NCBI RefSeq assembly: GCF_001625215.2
Contig: NC_030384.2
Location: 25,718,527 to 25,782,526, forward strand
Reading direction: 5' to 3'
DNA from: Daucus carota subsp. sativus
Lineage: Eukaryota; Streptophyta; Magnoliopsida; Apiales; Apiaceae
Length of the DNA stretch: 64,000 bases
A program made the translations under genes and the position numbers. Below, piece after piece: positions 1 through 12,123 of this stretch; within the stretch, counting starts at the first letter, position 1; each line of letters opens with the position of its first letter. The notes beneath the pieces are model-generated. The model was not told where the DNA came from. It saw nothing but the letters and a program-made list of their open reading frames with translations, and did no database searches.

Positions 1-130
1 GAATAAATTACCGAATGAAGTTGTGCAAGGATAAATTATCAAATGAGATTGTGCCGATAAGAATTATGTAAAGGATAAATTATCGAATGAGGTTGTGATG
101 ATAAATATTATGTAAAGGATAAATTAGCGA
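1..130. repeat. Short diverged tandem repeat at window edge
   Basis: A unit beginning GATAAATTA and containing GAATGARGTTGTG recurs about three times, followed by the start of another unit, with spacing of roughly 30-50 bases. The copies differ by a few bases and indels. The array may extend beyond the left edge of the window. No coding sense is seen. Confidence 0.5.
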
Positions 131-1432
131 AGAATTTACCTTCGATAGATATATGACAGAAGTGAATTATAATATTAATTATATCGGGAAAAATTCTGCA
201 AATACATTAATTATATCATATTGGAAATAGAGTTTTTATTAAAAAAGAATCACATAAAAATGAATTGTATACCGAAAAAAAAATTAAATATCACGTTTTC
301 AAAATGTAGCTATAAGTATCACATTAAAATATAGTGTTAGGCTTATACAATAAAACGCTACACAATATAAAATTTAAAAAATAAATTATACAGATTTGGA
401 CTTTAAACATCAAATAAATTAAAATTACCTCGTTATATCATCTTATGTGAGTGTTACACATATTTGTAATTATTTTTCTATGAGTTTTAAAAAACAAATA
501 AGCGTTACAAAATACAGTGTTTCTTTTTTTATATATATAAAAATAAATTATAAACATTAAATAATATAATATTATCAAAATAATATTTGAGATCATATTT
601 CTGAATATGATATTTGAAATATTATTAATTAAAATTGTGATATATATATATCCATCAATAATATAATATAAAGTTTCAATTATTGGACAGCAAGCCCCTC
701 CAATAAGATAAAAAGTTTCAGTTATTGGTTAGTGAAGCTGCTCAGTGCTCACTCCATTACATTTACTTGTCGACAGAAGTTTAGTTAGTAAAGCAACAGA
801 CACGAGAGTCTTGAGCCTCAGCCCTCTAAAGGTCGATCCAGCAGCTTGTAAGCTAGTAGTATATTGTTCAACTCCTTTGTATATTGTTAATGCATGTGTA
901 TATGATCATGATCTAAATCTCACTTGCTTGAAGTCACTTTAGTTCACTTGTTCCTAGGTTTCTGAATCTACTAGTTTTGTCTTCTGTCTTTCTTTATGTC
1001 TATTACTTAAAAATCTGCCTAGATGATCTGGGTGTGTTGATGAGTTGAATAAGTCCTTTTTAATATGACCCATTTACCTAGGTTTAGTTTAACATTTTTT
1101 ATTTTATTATTTGATCATAGTGTTCCTCACTAGACACTACAAAGTACAAATGATGTGTGCAGTTTGTATAATTTATGTACATGTATTTTATTGCTAGGAA
1201 TGTTAGTAAGAACATGTGTAAATTGTAAATTTGTAATATATTATAAAGTTGTTTCAACTCTCTTAAATTTATGGTACATGTGAATCAGTTTCGGTCACGG
1301 GAAATGTTGCAAGTTGAGGTTATTTAATCTGAAGGGGGAACTTGTTTTGGGGACGAGGAAAAATGGTCCCTTAATCTGTTGAAGAATGTGGTGAAATTGA
1401 GTTTATATGAATGAATATTGCATAACCGAACT
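131..1432. other. AT-rich spacer, no gene seen
   Basis: Very AT-rich DNA with many short A/T runs and no convincing reading frame on either strand. The single short open frame near 745-942 has no recognisable composition or motif, and I do not call it a gene. Confidence 0.5.
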
Positions 1433-1435
1433 TAA

Positions 1436-1530
1436 GGGGTTTAGCCTGGTGCTAATAGCACCACTCTCCGGTGACAAAGGCCGTGGTTTAAGTTCCTCTT
1501 CCTCCCCTGTACTTGCTAAAACTATGTAAC
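1436..1530 (+). mobile_element. Possible tRNA-derived SINE head
   Basis: Two motifs look like an RNA polymerase III internal promoter. An A-box-like TTAGCCTGGTGC lies at about 1441-1452, and a B-box-like TGGTTTAAGTTCC lies about 35 bases further on. This spacing and the pyrimidine-rich sequence after the B box are typical of plant tRNA-derived SINEs. A cloverleaf tRNA cannot be drawn, so it is not a tRNA gene. I could not define the 3' end or target duplications. Confidence 0.3.
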
Positions 1531-1559
1531 TTATCGAGAGATATATTGAATGATAGCCC

Positions 1560-2432
1560 TTCTCTTGATGACAAAACCATATCTCTTAAAGATTAATTTC
1601 ATACTGTTTGGGAATATATTAAATACTGACACAAATATTGTTTGGAATTAATTGTGAGATGTAAACCTGGTAGGATTCTGGTAGAGTTGGTTCAGATTTC
1701 TTTTCTTTTTGAAATCAGGGTGAATAATTCGCTTGCAGAAAAAAAATGCATTTAAGAATATTATTGTAAAGCTATTTTATTGCTCAATCTTGCTTTGTTT
1801 GACATTTCTTTTTCTTTGAAATTTGTATAGAGTAAATACATACGAGATGTGCTCAAAATAGTGTTTGTTCAACATTTATATAATTGGATAGGTTTAAGAT
1901 GAGTTGCTATTGGGGACCAGAGGATATTCACGACTCCTTGGCAGCACCTTTACTTTTAATTTTTGACCATTATTAACAGTCTATATAGATTATATGTTTT
2001 CAATCTCTTATCCTTCAACTTTAAAATTCTGTATATTCCACTATTTGTCAATCGCTTAATTTTAAGAAATTGTTGTGTTGGCAGTTTGCTATAATGAGCG
2101 TACATCTGAGGAACTGACTGCTTTTGTGACAAATTTCTTGTCTCATCACCTAGTGATTCTCTTTGTTCTGTTAGTGGTTTCTCTTATTCGGGGTTTCATG
2201 TTAAGTATATGTGTTATGTATTTGCATGTGCTTTAATTTAATAAGATTTATAGTGTGTGTATATTTTCAGTTTAGGTTACACAAATACACCTGCAAATAT
2301 TTTGCCAATTTACGCAATTATTCATTAGGATGATTATACATAAATCAGGTGTGCCACTTTCTGCTTGTTAATAACCCAAGTAGATGCATTCATACTCATT
2401 CTCTCCGTATCAGTAAAACCAAGTACTATAAA
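1560..2432. other. Spacer upstream of the DUF674 gene
   Basis: AT-rich sequence with no supported gene. It may contain the promoter of the downstream DUF674 frame, but no clear TATA box at a sensible distance could be singled out. Confidence 0.4.
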
Positions 2433-3089
2433 ATGGCCACCGTTAGCTTAAAACTCCTTGTAGACAACAGCACCGGGAAGGTAATCTTTGCTGAAGCGGG
2501 GAAAGATTTTGTGGACTTTTTATTTGGACTGCTAGAAATTCCACTAGGATCTCTGCTGAATCTTCTAGACGGGGAGGGGATGTGTAAATCCTGGACATTG
2601 AGCAAAGTCTACCAAAGTGTGAATAAACTTGGCAATGAATACTTACAGACCAATCAAACGAAGCAGAATCTACTGAATCCTGCCATGCCTGAATCAAACA
2701 CCAAAGCTGCCCCTTTTATTCAACAATTGGGATATCGGAAGTCACAATGTTCATCCAGTTCTTTTGTCTTTGGAAAAAATGTTGATAAGACAGAAGTGGA
2801 TGGGTATGTTAAAGGATCAGTGACGTATATGATTTCAGATGACCTCACAGTGAAGCCCCTGTCCTGCATTTCTTGCTTAAGTCTTATCAACAGTTTAGGT
2901 GTCAAAGACATTGGTACTCTGGAAGAAAAGATTGTGAACATCGACATGAAGAAGGTATCCCTAATTGCAACATCAAATCTACCATGTCACCAATATAAAT
3001 TAGAATTACATACATTCTGTGAAAACCACCATCTCATTGAAAATCTTGAAAATTATGTATATTTTGCAAGCAAAATATGTTTTGTATAA
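2433..3089 (+). CDS. DUF674 family protein, truncated
   Basis: A 218-residue frame starting at the ATG that gives MATVSLKLLVDNSTGKVIFAE, the normal N-terminus of the plant DUF674 family. I chose this ATG over one 28 codons upstream because the family begins here. A second family hallmark is visible: a stretch with YVKGSVTYMISDDLTVKP, followed by a leucine/isoleucine-rich segment and LEEKIV. The family has no established biochemical role and usually runs to about 450-550 residues with two repeats, so this copy is less than half length. The last 45 or so residues do not resemble the family. A GT that could be a splice donor sits at about 2956, just where similarity ends. Either an exon junction is there and the next exon is lost or far away, or the gene is a 3'-truncated pseudogene. 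Confidence 0.7.
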   Translation: MATVSLKLLVDNSTGKVIFAEAGKDFVDFLFGLLEIPLGSLLNLLDGEGMCKSWTLSKVYQSVNKLGNEYLQTNQTKQNLLNPAMPESNTKAAPFIQQLGYRKSQCSSSSFVFGKNVDKTEVDGYVKGSVTYMISDDLTVKPLSCISCLSLINSLGVKDIGTLEEKIVNIDMKKVSLIATSNLPCHQYKLELHTFCENHHLIENLENYVYFASKICFV

Positions 3090-3827
3090 CAATATGTCTT
3101 GTAAAGTCATGTTTGCAGAACATACATGAATTTCAACGTTTTCCTTGCGGAGCATACATAATTTGGAAGATTTTCAATGAAATGGTGGTAGTTAAGAATA
3201 TATGTAAAATAATATGTTTTACAACATTTTCCTTGCTGAACATTCATGGTCTCTAAGATCTCCATTAAAATATCGATCTCCATACAACTTATCTAATTAG
3301 TCTTTTTACCGTATCTAATGTCACAGTGTATGGCTCAGTAAATGGTTTTTATAGAAGTCACCTGATCCTTTGTGATGGAGATGTTCTCTAACTGAGCTCT
3401 GTTCCTTCTCTGACTACTCCTTTTGATTTTTGTCAATTTTAGGCTTTGGAGTTGGTGAGGGTCTCCTTTGGATCCAAAACTGTTCTCACAGATGTATTTG
3501 CTAAAAAAATTGTGACAAAAAATGTGTATAATGTTTGATGAGTGCTTCCAACTCCACGAAGGACTAGGATTAATTTGTCCCCCACTCCCCTTCTGAAAGA
3601 TTACCTGAAGTTTTATTGTTTTGCGTTAAACTTCTTAATTGTCAGAATTTCTCTTGTTTTGGATTTCACTAAATTATCCTTTATTGTTTTATGGTGACTA
3701 TATTTTTGTGCTATCTTATTGTTGGCTAACATTTAGTTTTAGTATTTACTATTGTCCAATTTAGGACATAGTTTACTTGTTCCATAGACTAAAATAAGTT
3801 ATTTGCAGGCTTTTGCGTTTGTTTCAA

Positions 3828-4076
3828 GGGCTTGCTCCTTAGTTTTTTTCAAGAAGGAAAGTAAAAGGATGCGAAAGGAAGTAAATGAAAGTTTGCCTTG
3901 CTTTCACTTTCATCCCAATTTTGGAGTGAAAATTTTGAAATGAATTTATGTTAAAATTGCATTCCTTTCCACTTGCTTTCATCCTTCTTAAAACTCGGGA
4001 GCACAACTAAAAGTGAAAGTTATACTACTTGACCTCCTCTTTACTTGCTTTCCTCTTTATTTAAAACTCGGGAGCA
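3828..4076. mobile_element. MITE-like inverted repeat
   Basis: The left side reads GGGCTTGCTCC and continues into a purine-rich AAGAAGGAAAGTAAAAGGATG. The right side carries the complement (CATCCTTCTTAAAACTCGGGAGC), and a second similar end lies at about 4065-4076. This makes a long imperfect foldback typical of a MITE. No target duplication was recognised. The related string CAAACTCGGGAGCAAC recurs near 14230. Confidence 0.4.
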
Positions 4077-4559
4077 GGGTGTAAGCAACTGTTGTTAAAA
4101 TGGCTTACTCGGCAGCTGGGTGTAAGAAACTGTTGTTAAAATGAGTTACAGACTTACGGTACAACAATGTTAAACTCATTTTGTTTGGCATTCAAGCATT
4201 CAAAGCTTATTAGTAGTATATCAGTAGATTTTCTCTTTGGGGATCATTAGCCGTGTTAAACTGCAAGATAATATCTGAGGTTGCCAAATACCGTCTTTAC
4301 AAGGTACAGTACTGTTCTTTCATCAAAATTCAAAGCATGTAATATTTGTGCATGGTTGGTGAGGTTGATCTAGTCATGTAGAGCTTCTGGTAATGTTGTT
4401 AACCAAGATAGCGCCATCAGAGACCCATTACAGAAATTTTAGATATTATATAAAGATTACAAAAACAACTAGTATAGATGAATAAATTGTTAAAGGGTTC
4501 TACAAATAACTGGAAAAATCTGAATCGGAGTCCGGTCAACGAGAATCAGTATCTCAAAC

Positions 4560-5340
4560 CCATGTGTTACGTGTTTATATTAGTGATTTTGTGGTATGGA
4601 ATGAAAAACCCATTCCTACTTGATGGATAAATTATTTCTTCCACACCTCTTTGATACTTACTCTCATATCATACCCTGATTCTCTTTCCCGATTACCCTT
4701 CCCATTTACCATCCAAACACCCCCTTATATCTTTATCTCGTTTCTCTGGACCTTAAATTTCGCCATCAATCACTTCATTCCAATAAAAATTACTATCACA
4801 GTAAAACTGGATGTCAGCTACAAAGTTTCTCAGGAACTTGAACTTGCAAGGCGGGTATCTCATCTACAATGACTTGAATAAATTGAAACCGTGAACATTA
4901 CAAGAATGATACAAAGTCTCAACTTTCTGCTTTAGTGAAGCCATAGGAGTAAAGATCAGTAGAAGCAAGGAAATCACTCCGAAAGGATCCACAAATGGCA
5001 AAGCTTTCTTTTGAGAACTCATGAAACAAGCAATAAAAATTTGAACATTCATGGATACATGCAGTCCCCGAGCAATGTTAAACTAGAGGCTTAGAGCACA
5101 GAAATCCATTAACCAACATCCAGTCGATAACCACAATAAGATCAAACTTTCAGAGTTTCATGGAACAACACATTTGTACTTTTGTACATTAAAGGATATT
5201 TGGTTCACGGTGAATGAGTCCTGCTAACGGAGTCATAAACACATGTTTCATGTAGCGCTCCTCACCCTTCACAAGTCCATATCATTTTCATTCTCATTTC
5301 CTTCATTTCAATAACCATCAACGATCCAAACGCCTCCAAA
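4560..5340. mobile_element. Two MITE-like fragments with TTTGGATGGT ends
   Basis: One piece ends at about 4730 with CCATCCAAACACCCCC. A second spans about 5196-5336, from ATTTGGTTCACGGTGAATGAG to CCATCAACGATCCAAACGCC, whose ends are imperfect inverted repeats. Both belong to the same family as the better-preserved copy at 60491-60702. The DNA between them holds no gene that I can support. Confidence 0.4.
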
Positions 5341-5672
5341 CAAATTATATCATATGTAATGCCGTATAGGTCTATTATATTCGGATTTTGTCTTCTTTTA
5401 CTTGTTTACCACAATAAGGTATACGAACTGAGGTCTCAAGGATGAAATAAATTAATGCTAGATTTTTTGGTCAAAAGGTAGCAGCCGCCCATCTAGATTA
5501 TTTAAAGAGAAGTTGTGAATGCAATCTTTTGGTTTGTTTAATTACTGATGAGGTCTCTATTTGTATTACTAGAAAGAAGTTTAATGTTTCCTTACATAAG
5601 TCAAATTATGTGTGTGCAGATAGTTCTGATATAACTTATCAATTTCATTCAGTTGGTTTGGGTTTCAGAACA

Positions 5673-7255
<1,583 letters not shown>

Positions 7256-8040
7256 TAGATTATCTGCAGGAGCGTTCACTGTCTAGTTATTGAATATGTA
7301 AAGCTGGGCTGTGATACATTCTTCTGTAAAATGAAACTAGTAATTTCTCAGTTGATAGTATAACTGAATAGATGGATTACTGAGTTGTATTTTGAGGTGA
7401 TTTGAACAATATGTTTCATAGATGTGTATGACCTTAATAGAGTGATGGATTGCACGTAACCAGAATTTGCTATTGTTGATGACAGATACAGGTAAAATAT
7501 GAGTTTGCATGCCTGTAGATCATGCTATGTTAAGTAAATTTTGGAAGAGAGTTTAACGGAATCATATATTATTAATAATCAAAAATTTGAAATAAGTACT
7601 CAGAATTTCAAAAAAAAAGTACTCATTTTTATCATTTTTATCCAACTTTTAAACGAAGGATTAAATGAAAATACACTATCCTTGATAGATAAAACTTGAA
7701 ATTAATGTAAAATTAGAGGATGGTTAGACCATCTTCAGCCTATTATGTCAAAATAATATAATTTTTATACTAATTTGGTGTCAAAATCATGATCAATTAC
7801 AAAACACATTCCAACTCGCTAACAAAGGAATTTACACTAATATGGATTTTCATATAATATCAAAGGAATAAGTTTGATTTCACATTATAATTTACACTAA
7901 AAAAAAAATTAGTAGATCAACTATTCACTTGTCATAGCTTCATTATGTGATTACACCTTTTTGGGCCCAAAATGATGAACTAACGATCCCGTTATAACGC
8001 CTAAAAATATCTGTGGAAAAATACACGGCGCTCTGTAACA
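7256..8040. other. Spacer with possible MITE, then promoter of HSP20-like gene
   Basis: After the SDR 3'UTR the sequence is AT-rich. A stretch near 7729-7930 (AGACCATCTTCAGCC onwards) resembles the ends of Harbinger-type MITEs but has no clear partner. A pyrimidine-rich tract (TCTCTCTCTCTCT) at about 8080-8120 is typical of plant core promoters and 5' leaders. Confidence 0.35.
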
Positions 8041-8507
8041 GATACCGTCACCGCTTCTTCATTTCCTTCCTGTCTTTTATTTCTCTCTCTCTCTGTATCT
8101 CTACGCCCTTTTGTCTCTCTTCAACCCTTTCACAACAATTATTTGCTTCAACAATTCGAACCCATATCTCAAAAGGTAATTTTTTATAGCCCAGCTCTTT
8201 TTTTTTGTGATAATTTCGTGTTTTTAAGAACTTGTAGGGTTAAGAATTTGATTACTGTTTGTTTTTTTTGTTTTATTTGCTGTACAGTTGATGCTTTGAT
8301 GCTTGTTATGTTAAATTGGTAGATACCCATAAGCTTGTTTTGTTGTTTTTGAAGTGTAAAGATGGAATTTTCAGGTGTTTGAAGAGAATTATATATGTTG
8401 AAGTGTTGTGAATTGTTGTTCTTGTTGATATTTTAGGGGGGGTGTTGGGTGATTTGTGTTAGGGTTTAGTTGAAGTGTTTGTGGAAGAGATTATTGGGTT
8501 TAGAGAT

Positions 8508-9998
8508 ATGGGTGAAGATTTACTGACTACTTTGTCCATTGAGAATTATCATCCTTCTACATTCTTGTCCATGGATCCAAATGGGAATACTCATGAGGAG
8601 TCAGACCGGGATATGAACCGCGCTGTTGTTCTTTCGGGGCCTCCGGATATTAATCTGCCCTTGTCTGTTGAGCCTAGTCCTCCACCCCCATCGTGGACTC
8701 ATGACTCTTTTGATATGCTGGATGTTAGTCTTGGAAATCAGAATAATGATACTGATACGCTTCTTAATATGTCTAAGAGTGTTAGGAAGTGTGCCAAGAG
8801 ACTGGATAGTATTTGGGGGGCTTGGTTTTTCTTTAGCTTTTATTTTAAGCCTGTTTTGAAGGATGAGTCTAACTGTAATGTGGTTCGTGATAGTAACGGG
8901 GTGTCTGGGTTTGAGAAATCGGATCTTAATTTTGATGTTTTTCTGGTTCAGCACGATATGGAGAATATGTATATGTGGGTTTTTAAGGAAAGACCTGAGA
9001 ATGCTTTGGGTAAAATGCAGTTAAGGTCTTATATGAACGGGCATTCTCGTCAGGGAGAACGGCCTTTCCCGTTTAGTGTTGAGAGGGGGTTTATACGGTC
9101 TCATAGAATGCAGCGGAAGCACTATAGGGGCCTTTCTAATCCTCAATGTGTCCATGGAATTGAGCATGTTCCGTCTCCTAATCTTATGATTATCGATGAG
9201 GATGAACAGAATAAATGGATGGAACTTACTGGCAGGGATCTAAGTTTTGTTGTGCCACCTGAAGCTACAGAATTTTGTTCTTGGAGAACACTTCCTAACA
9301 CAGAGTTTGAGCTAGAGAGACCCCTTCCTGTGCTGAAGAATAATCAACATCCTTCAAAAAAGTCACTTAACGGCTCTGGTTTGAATTTGTCAACTCAGTC
9401 CTCGAGCCATGTAAATGGAAATGGTGCTGATCTCTTGCCTGCTTGCAACAAGAGGAAGAAAGATCTTTTTCCGAATGGTAATGATGATGATTGCTGTTAC
9501 CCTAGCAATCAACATCCAGACCGAATACAAGATACCGAGCACCATCCTGTTGAACCGTCTTGGTTAAATGAATTCAGTGGAGTGATGAAGAGTGTTTATG
9601 GGCCGGTTACTGGTGCCAAAACTATATATGAGGATGAAGAAGGATATTTAATTATGGTCGCCCTACCTTTTTCTGATCCTGGAAGAGTTAAAGTTCATTG
9701 GTGGAACAACCTTACACATGGTGTTGTCAAAATTTCATCGGAGAGCACTGCTCGCATGCCCTTTCTTCAGAGAAATGATAGAACATTTAAGCTTACTGAT
9801 CCATCTCCTGAACATTGTCCTCCCGGAGAGTTTAAACGGGAAATTCCGCTTGCTACTAGAATTCCAGATGATGCCAAGCTAGAAGCATACTTTGACAAAA
9901 GTGGAACAATTCTAGAGATCACAGTACCTAAACACCGTGTGGGACCAGAGGAGCACGAAGTTCCTGTTTGTCTCAGGCCTCCTAATGAGTTTCTTTAG
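8508..9998 (+). CDS. HSP20-like chaperone superfamily protein (alpha-crystallin fold at C-terminus)
   Basis: A single 496-residue coding exon beginning MGEDLLTTLSIENYHPSTF. No ATG lies upstream in frame, only a GTG 11 codons earlier, so I take this ATG. It matches in length and layout the plant family annotated as 'HSP20-like chaperones superfamily protein' (Arabidopsis At5g02480 type, from memory). Residues 1-370 are unique to the family, with a proline-rich patch (SPPPP) and a basic KRKK that could be nuclear-targeting. Residues of about 370-490 form the beta-rich domain: IYEDEEGYLIMVALPF, then VKVHWWNN, PPGEFKREIPLATRIP and LEITVPKHR, the usual ACD strand pattern. Client binding or regulation is inference only. 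A GT after the 5' leader (about 8175) and AG sites before 8440 suggest a 5'UTR intron. Confidence 0.8.
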   Translation: MGEDLLTTLSIENYHPSTFLSMDPNGNTHEESDRDMNRAVVLSGPPDINLPLSVEPSPPPPSWTHDSFDMLDVSLGNQNNDTDTLLNMSKSVRKCAKRLDSIWGAWFFFSFYFKPVLKDESNCNVVRDSNGVSGFEKSDLNFDVFLVQHDMENMYMWVFKERPENALGKMQLRSYMNGHSRQGERPFPFSVERGFIRSHRMQRKHYRGLSNPQCVHGIEHVPSPNLMIIDEDEQNKWMELTGRDLSFVVPPEATEFCSWRTLPNTEFELERPLPVLKNNQHPSKKSLNGSGLNLSTQSSSHVNGNGADLLPACNKRKKDLFPNGNDDDCCYPSNQHPDRIQDTEHHPVEPSWLNEFSGVMKSVYGPVTGAKTIYEDEEGYLIMVALPFSDPGRVKVHWWNNLTHGVVKISSESTARMPFLQRNDRTFKLTDPSPEHCPPGEFKREIPLATRIPDDAKLEAYFDKSGTILEITVPKHRVGPEEHEVPVCLRPPNEFL

Positions 9999-9999
9999 T

Positions 10000-10670
10000 C
10001 TCAAAGGCTTCATTTTGTTGGGGAAATATGTGAGGTTAGCCATTTTAGTCAAAGATTACAACTTAAAACTTAGAAGCAAAAATTGTTTATTATAGTTTTT
10101 AGACTTGCTATTTACAAAGTCATCTCAACTTTGAAGATTACAATTGTCTTTTATGACATTTGATTTTCATTTGGCTAATTTTGGATATAATTTTAAATGG
10201 TCTTTTACTTTGTGATTTTTTTTCTTTAACTGAGTGCATGTGTCTTCACATATTATTTACAAGATTGTTGCATTTGCTTGCAGTAGAAGCTTTTGTTGCA
10301 TTGCTGTATAAATGACGTTGTTGGTCCATGATGATTATTAATATGGCAGTTTTTAGATGTACTAATAATATAAACCTTTGTGTGTCAAATCGCTCCTTAG
10401 TGCTTGATATATATTATCTAGTGTAATATGATTATTGTGAAACCATTGCATAACATTGTAAGTTTCGGTCATGATAAGATACATGATAAGTTCTCCATGT
10501 TTTAGTCCTTCAAAATTGGTGGCATGTGTCATGTAGATATGCATCTAGTTATAATGTATTTTGTAATCTGTATACCATTACTATTAATTATCATGATATG
10601 GATACGTAAGCAAGTTGTTTGTACTTGCAAACTGGAAACTATCCTTTGGTTTGTCGGGCTCCTGAGATGT
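10000..10670. other. 3'UTR and spacer after the HSP20-like gene
   Basis: AT-rich sequence containing the 3'UTR of the upstream gene. No further gene, RNA or transposon end is evident. Confidence 0.4.
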
Positions 10671-10880
10671 GACACTGAATGCTCGCTATGTCTGAAAATC
10701 ATTTTGTTTCGATTTTGTGAGATTGGTGATGAAGTGTCCTCCAATATATGTCGATTGTTGGACACTGAATGCCAGTAATGTTTGAATATATCTCGTGTGG
10801 ATCTTGTGAGATTTGTTGGGAACTGTCCTGAGATTTTTCCCACCCTGAATGCTGGTTATTTCTGGATTCTTTGTTTAGGC
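10671..10880. repeat. Three diverged tandem units of about 80-90 bp
   Basis: The string RACACTGAATGC or its variant CACCCTGAATGC occurs at 10671, 10761 and 10841, each followed by a similar block (TATGTCTGAA, AATGTTTGAA, TTATTTCTGG). The blocks between share GATYTTGTGAGATT and CTGTCCT. Spacing is 90 then 80 bases. No coding frame is conserved across the units. Confidence 0.5.
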
Positions 10881-11607
10881 TTCCTTTTGGTATCAACTAC
10901 TTGTCAAAGATTGTACGGTCAATTAGGCAGTTATGGTATTTTAGATGTTTGTGTTTGCTACAGTTAATTTGAAGTCATGATTTTAAATTCTTTTAATTTT
11001 TATTTTTTTTGTAATCAAGAATTGTTGTCCTCTCCTGTTGGTTCATGAAATATAAAACCTTCTCAGTAGTTTTTAGCTACAAGAAACATGATATCATTGT
11101 TTAGTTGATATTATTTGTTGCAAATTTCTATTCTGGATTAGCAACTCTTACGTATATCAGGTGCTAATCTTTGTTCTGGGAATAAATAAGTGCATGTGAA
11201 ACTAGGTCAATATGTCTGTACTTTTGTTAAAATTTTACTACAGGTACAGGTGATTGTTAAAATTACTGTGATATATGATTTTACGTGTCAGTATTTAGAA
11301 CTTAGAAACAAGTACTGTACTATAATTACTTGTGATTACATAGAAATCCGATACAAACAAGTTGCGTCACAGCATCTCAGGGTGTAGTCTCTATTTTGTT
11401 TTTTTTAAAGTATAGGAAGATAATGGTTAGCTAAAACATAAGTGATCAAATCATTGTCTTCCTTTAATGTTCTCTATATTTACTCCTATATTTTAAAAGA
11501 ATATTTAATTAGTATATTGAAATTTGAAATAAAGAGTTTGGTTAAATTGAATAAACAATAAATAATTTTCACTAATTCATAGTCTCGTTCCAAAAATAAA
11601 CACCACA

Positions 11608-11612
<5 letters not shown>

Positions 11613-11659
<47 letters not shown>
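11613..11659. repeat. (TG)n microsatellite
   Basis: An uninterrupted TG dinucleotide run of about 47 bases. Confidence 0.95.
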
Positions 11660-11663
<4 letters not shown>

Positions 11664-11970
11664 TTGTGATCAAATAAGTGTAGAAAGACAATTTAAGATT
11701 CTAAGCAACTAGTTGAGTCTTTTTTTTTAGATATCATATTTCAGAGAGTCGTAATATTGTGCGGAGAGGTCTTCTTTTGGTACTTGTAGCAATTATTTCG
11801 TACATTCAATTATCTCCTATCTCCATTGTTCTTGGCCTTTTCTTTTCAAACTCAATCAACTGGCATTTAGTTTCATTTCTTGCTTTCAGTAGCCTAGTCA
11901 TTATATATTTTACTTGGGTTATAGCTGCTATAAATTCATCATTGTCTGTGTTCATTTCGTATTAATTTCT

Positions 11971-12095
11971 TTGCAGCGTGTCTTCCCATTAGTTGTCACG
12001 TCCTATCTTCCGAGTCTTTTGGCATTCAATTTTTTTTTAAAGTTCTTCGCAGCTTTTCTTCCCATTAGCCGTTTCATCCTATCTTCAGAGTCTTT
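11971..12095. repeat. Diverged 76-bp tandem duplication
   Basis: TCTTCCCATTAG followed by TCCTATCTTC and AGTCTTT occurs twice, with TCTTCCCATT at 11981 and again at 12057, a period of 76 bases. The copies have diverged. No gene is associated. Confidence 0.55.
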
Positions 12096-12123
12096 GCTTA
12101 GTTTGCTTATAACTGGATTCTGA

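Noticed and set aside
1441-1500. tRNA gene
   Set aside because: A- and B-box-like motifs are present but no cloverleaf can be drawn; kept only as a possible SINE.
8475-8507. Upstream GTG start for the HSP20-like protein
   Set aside because: Plant nuclear genes rarely use GTG; the ATG at 8508 fits the family N-terminus.
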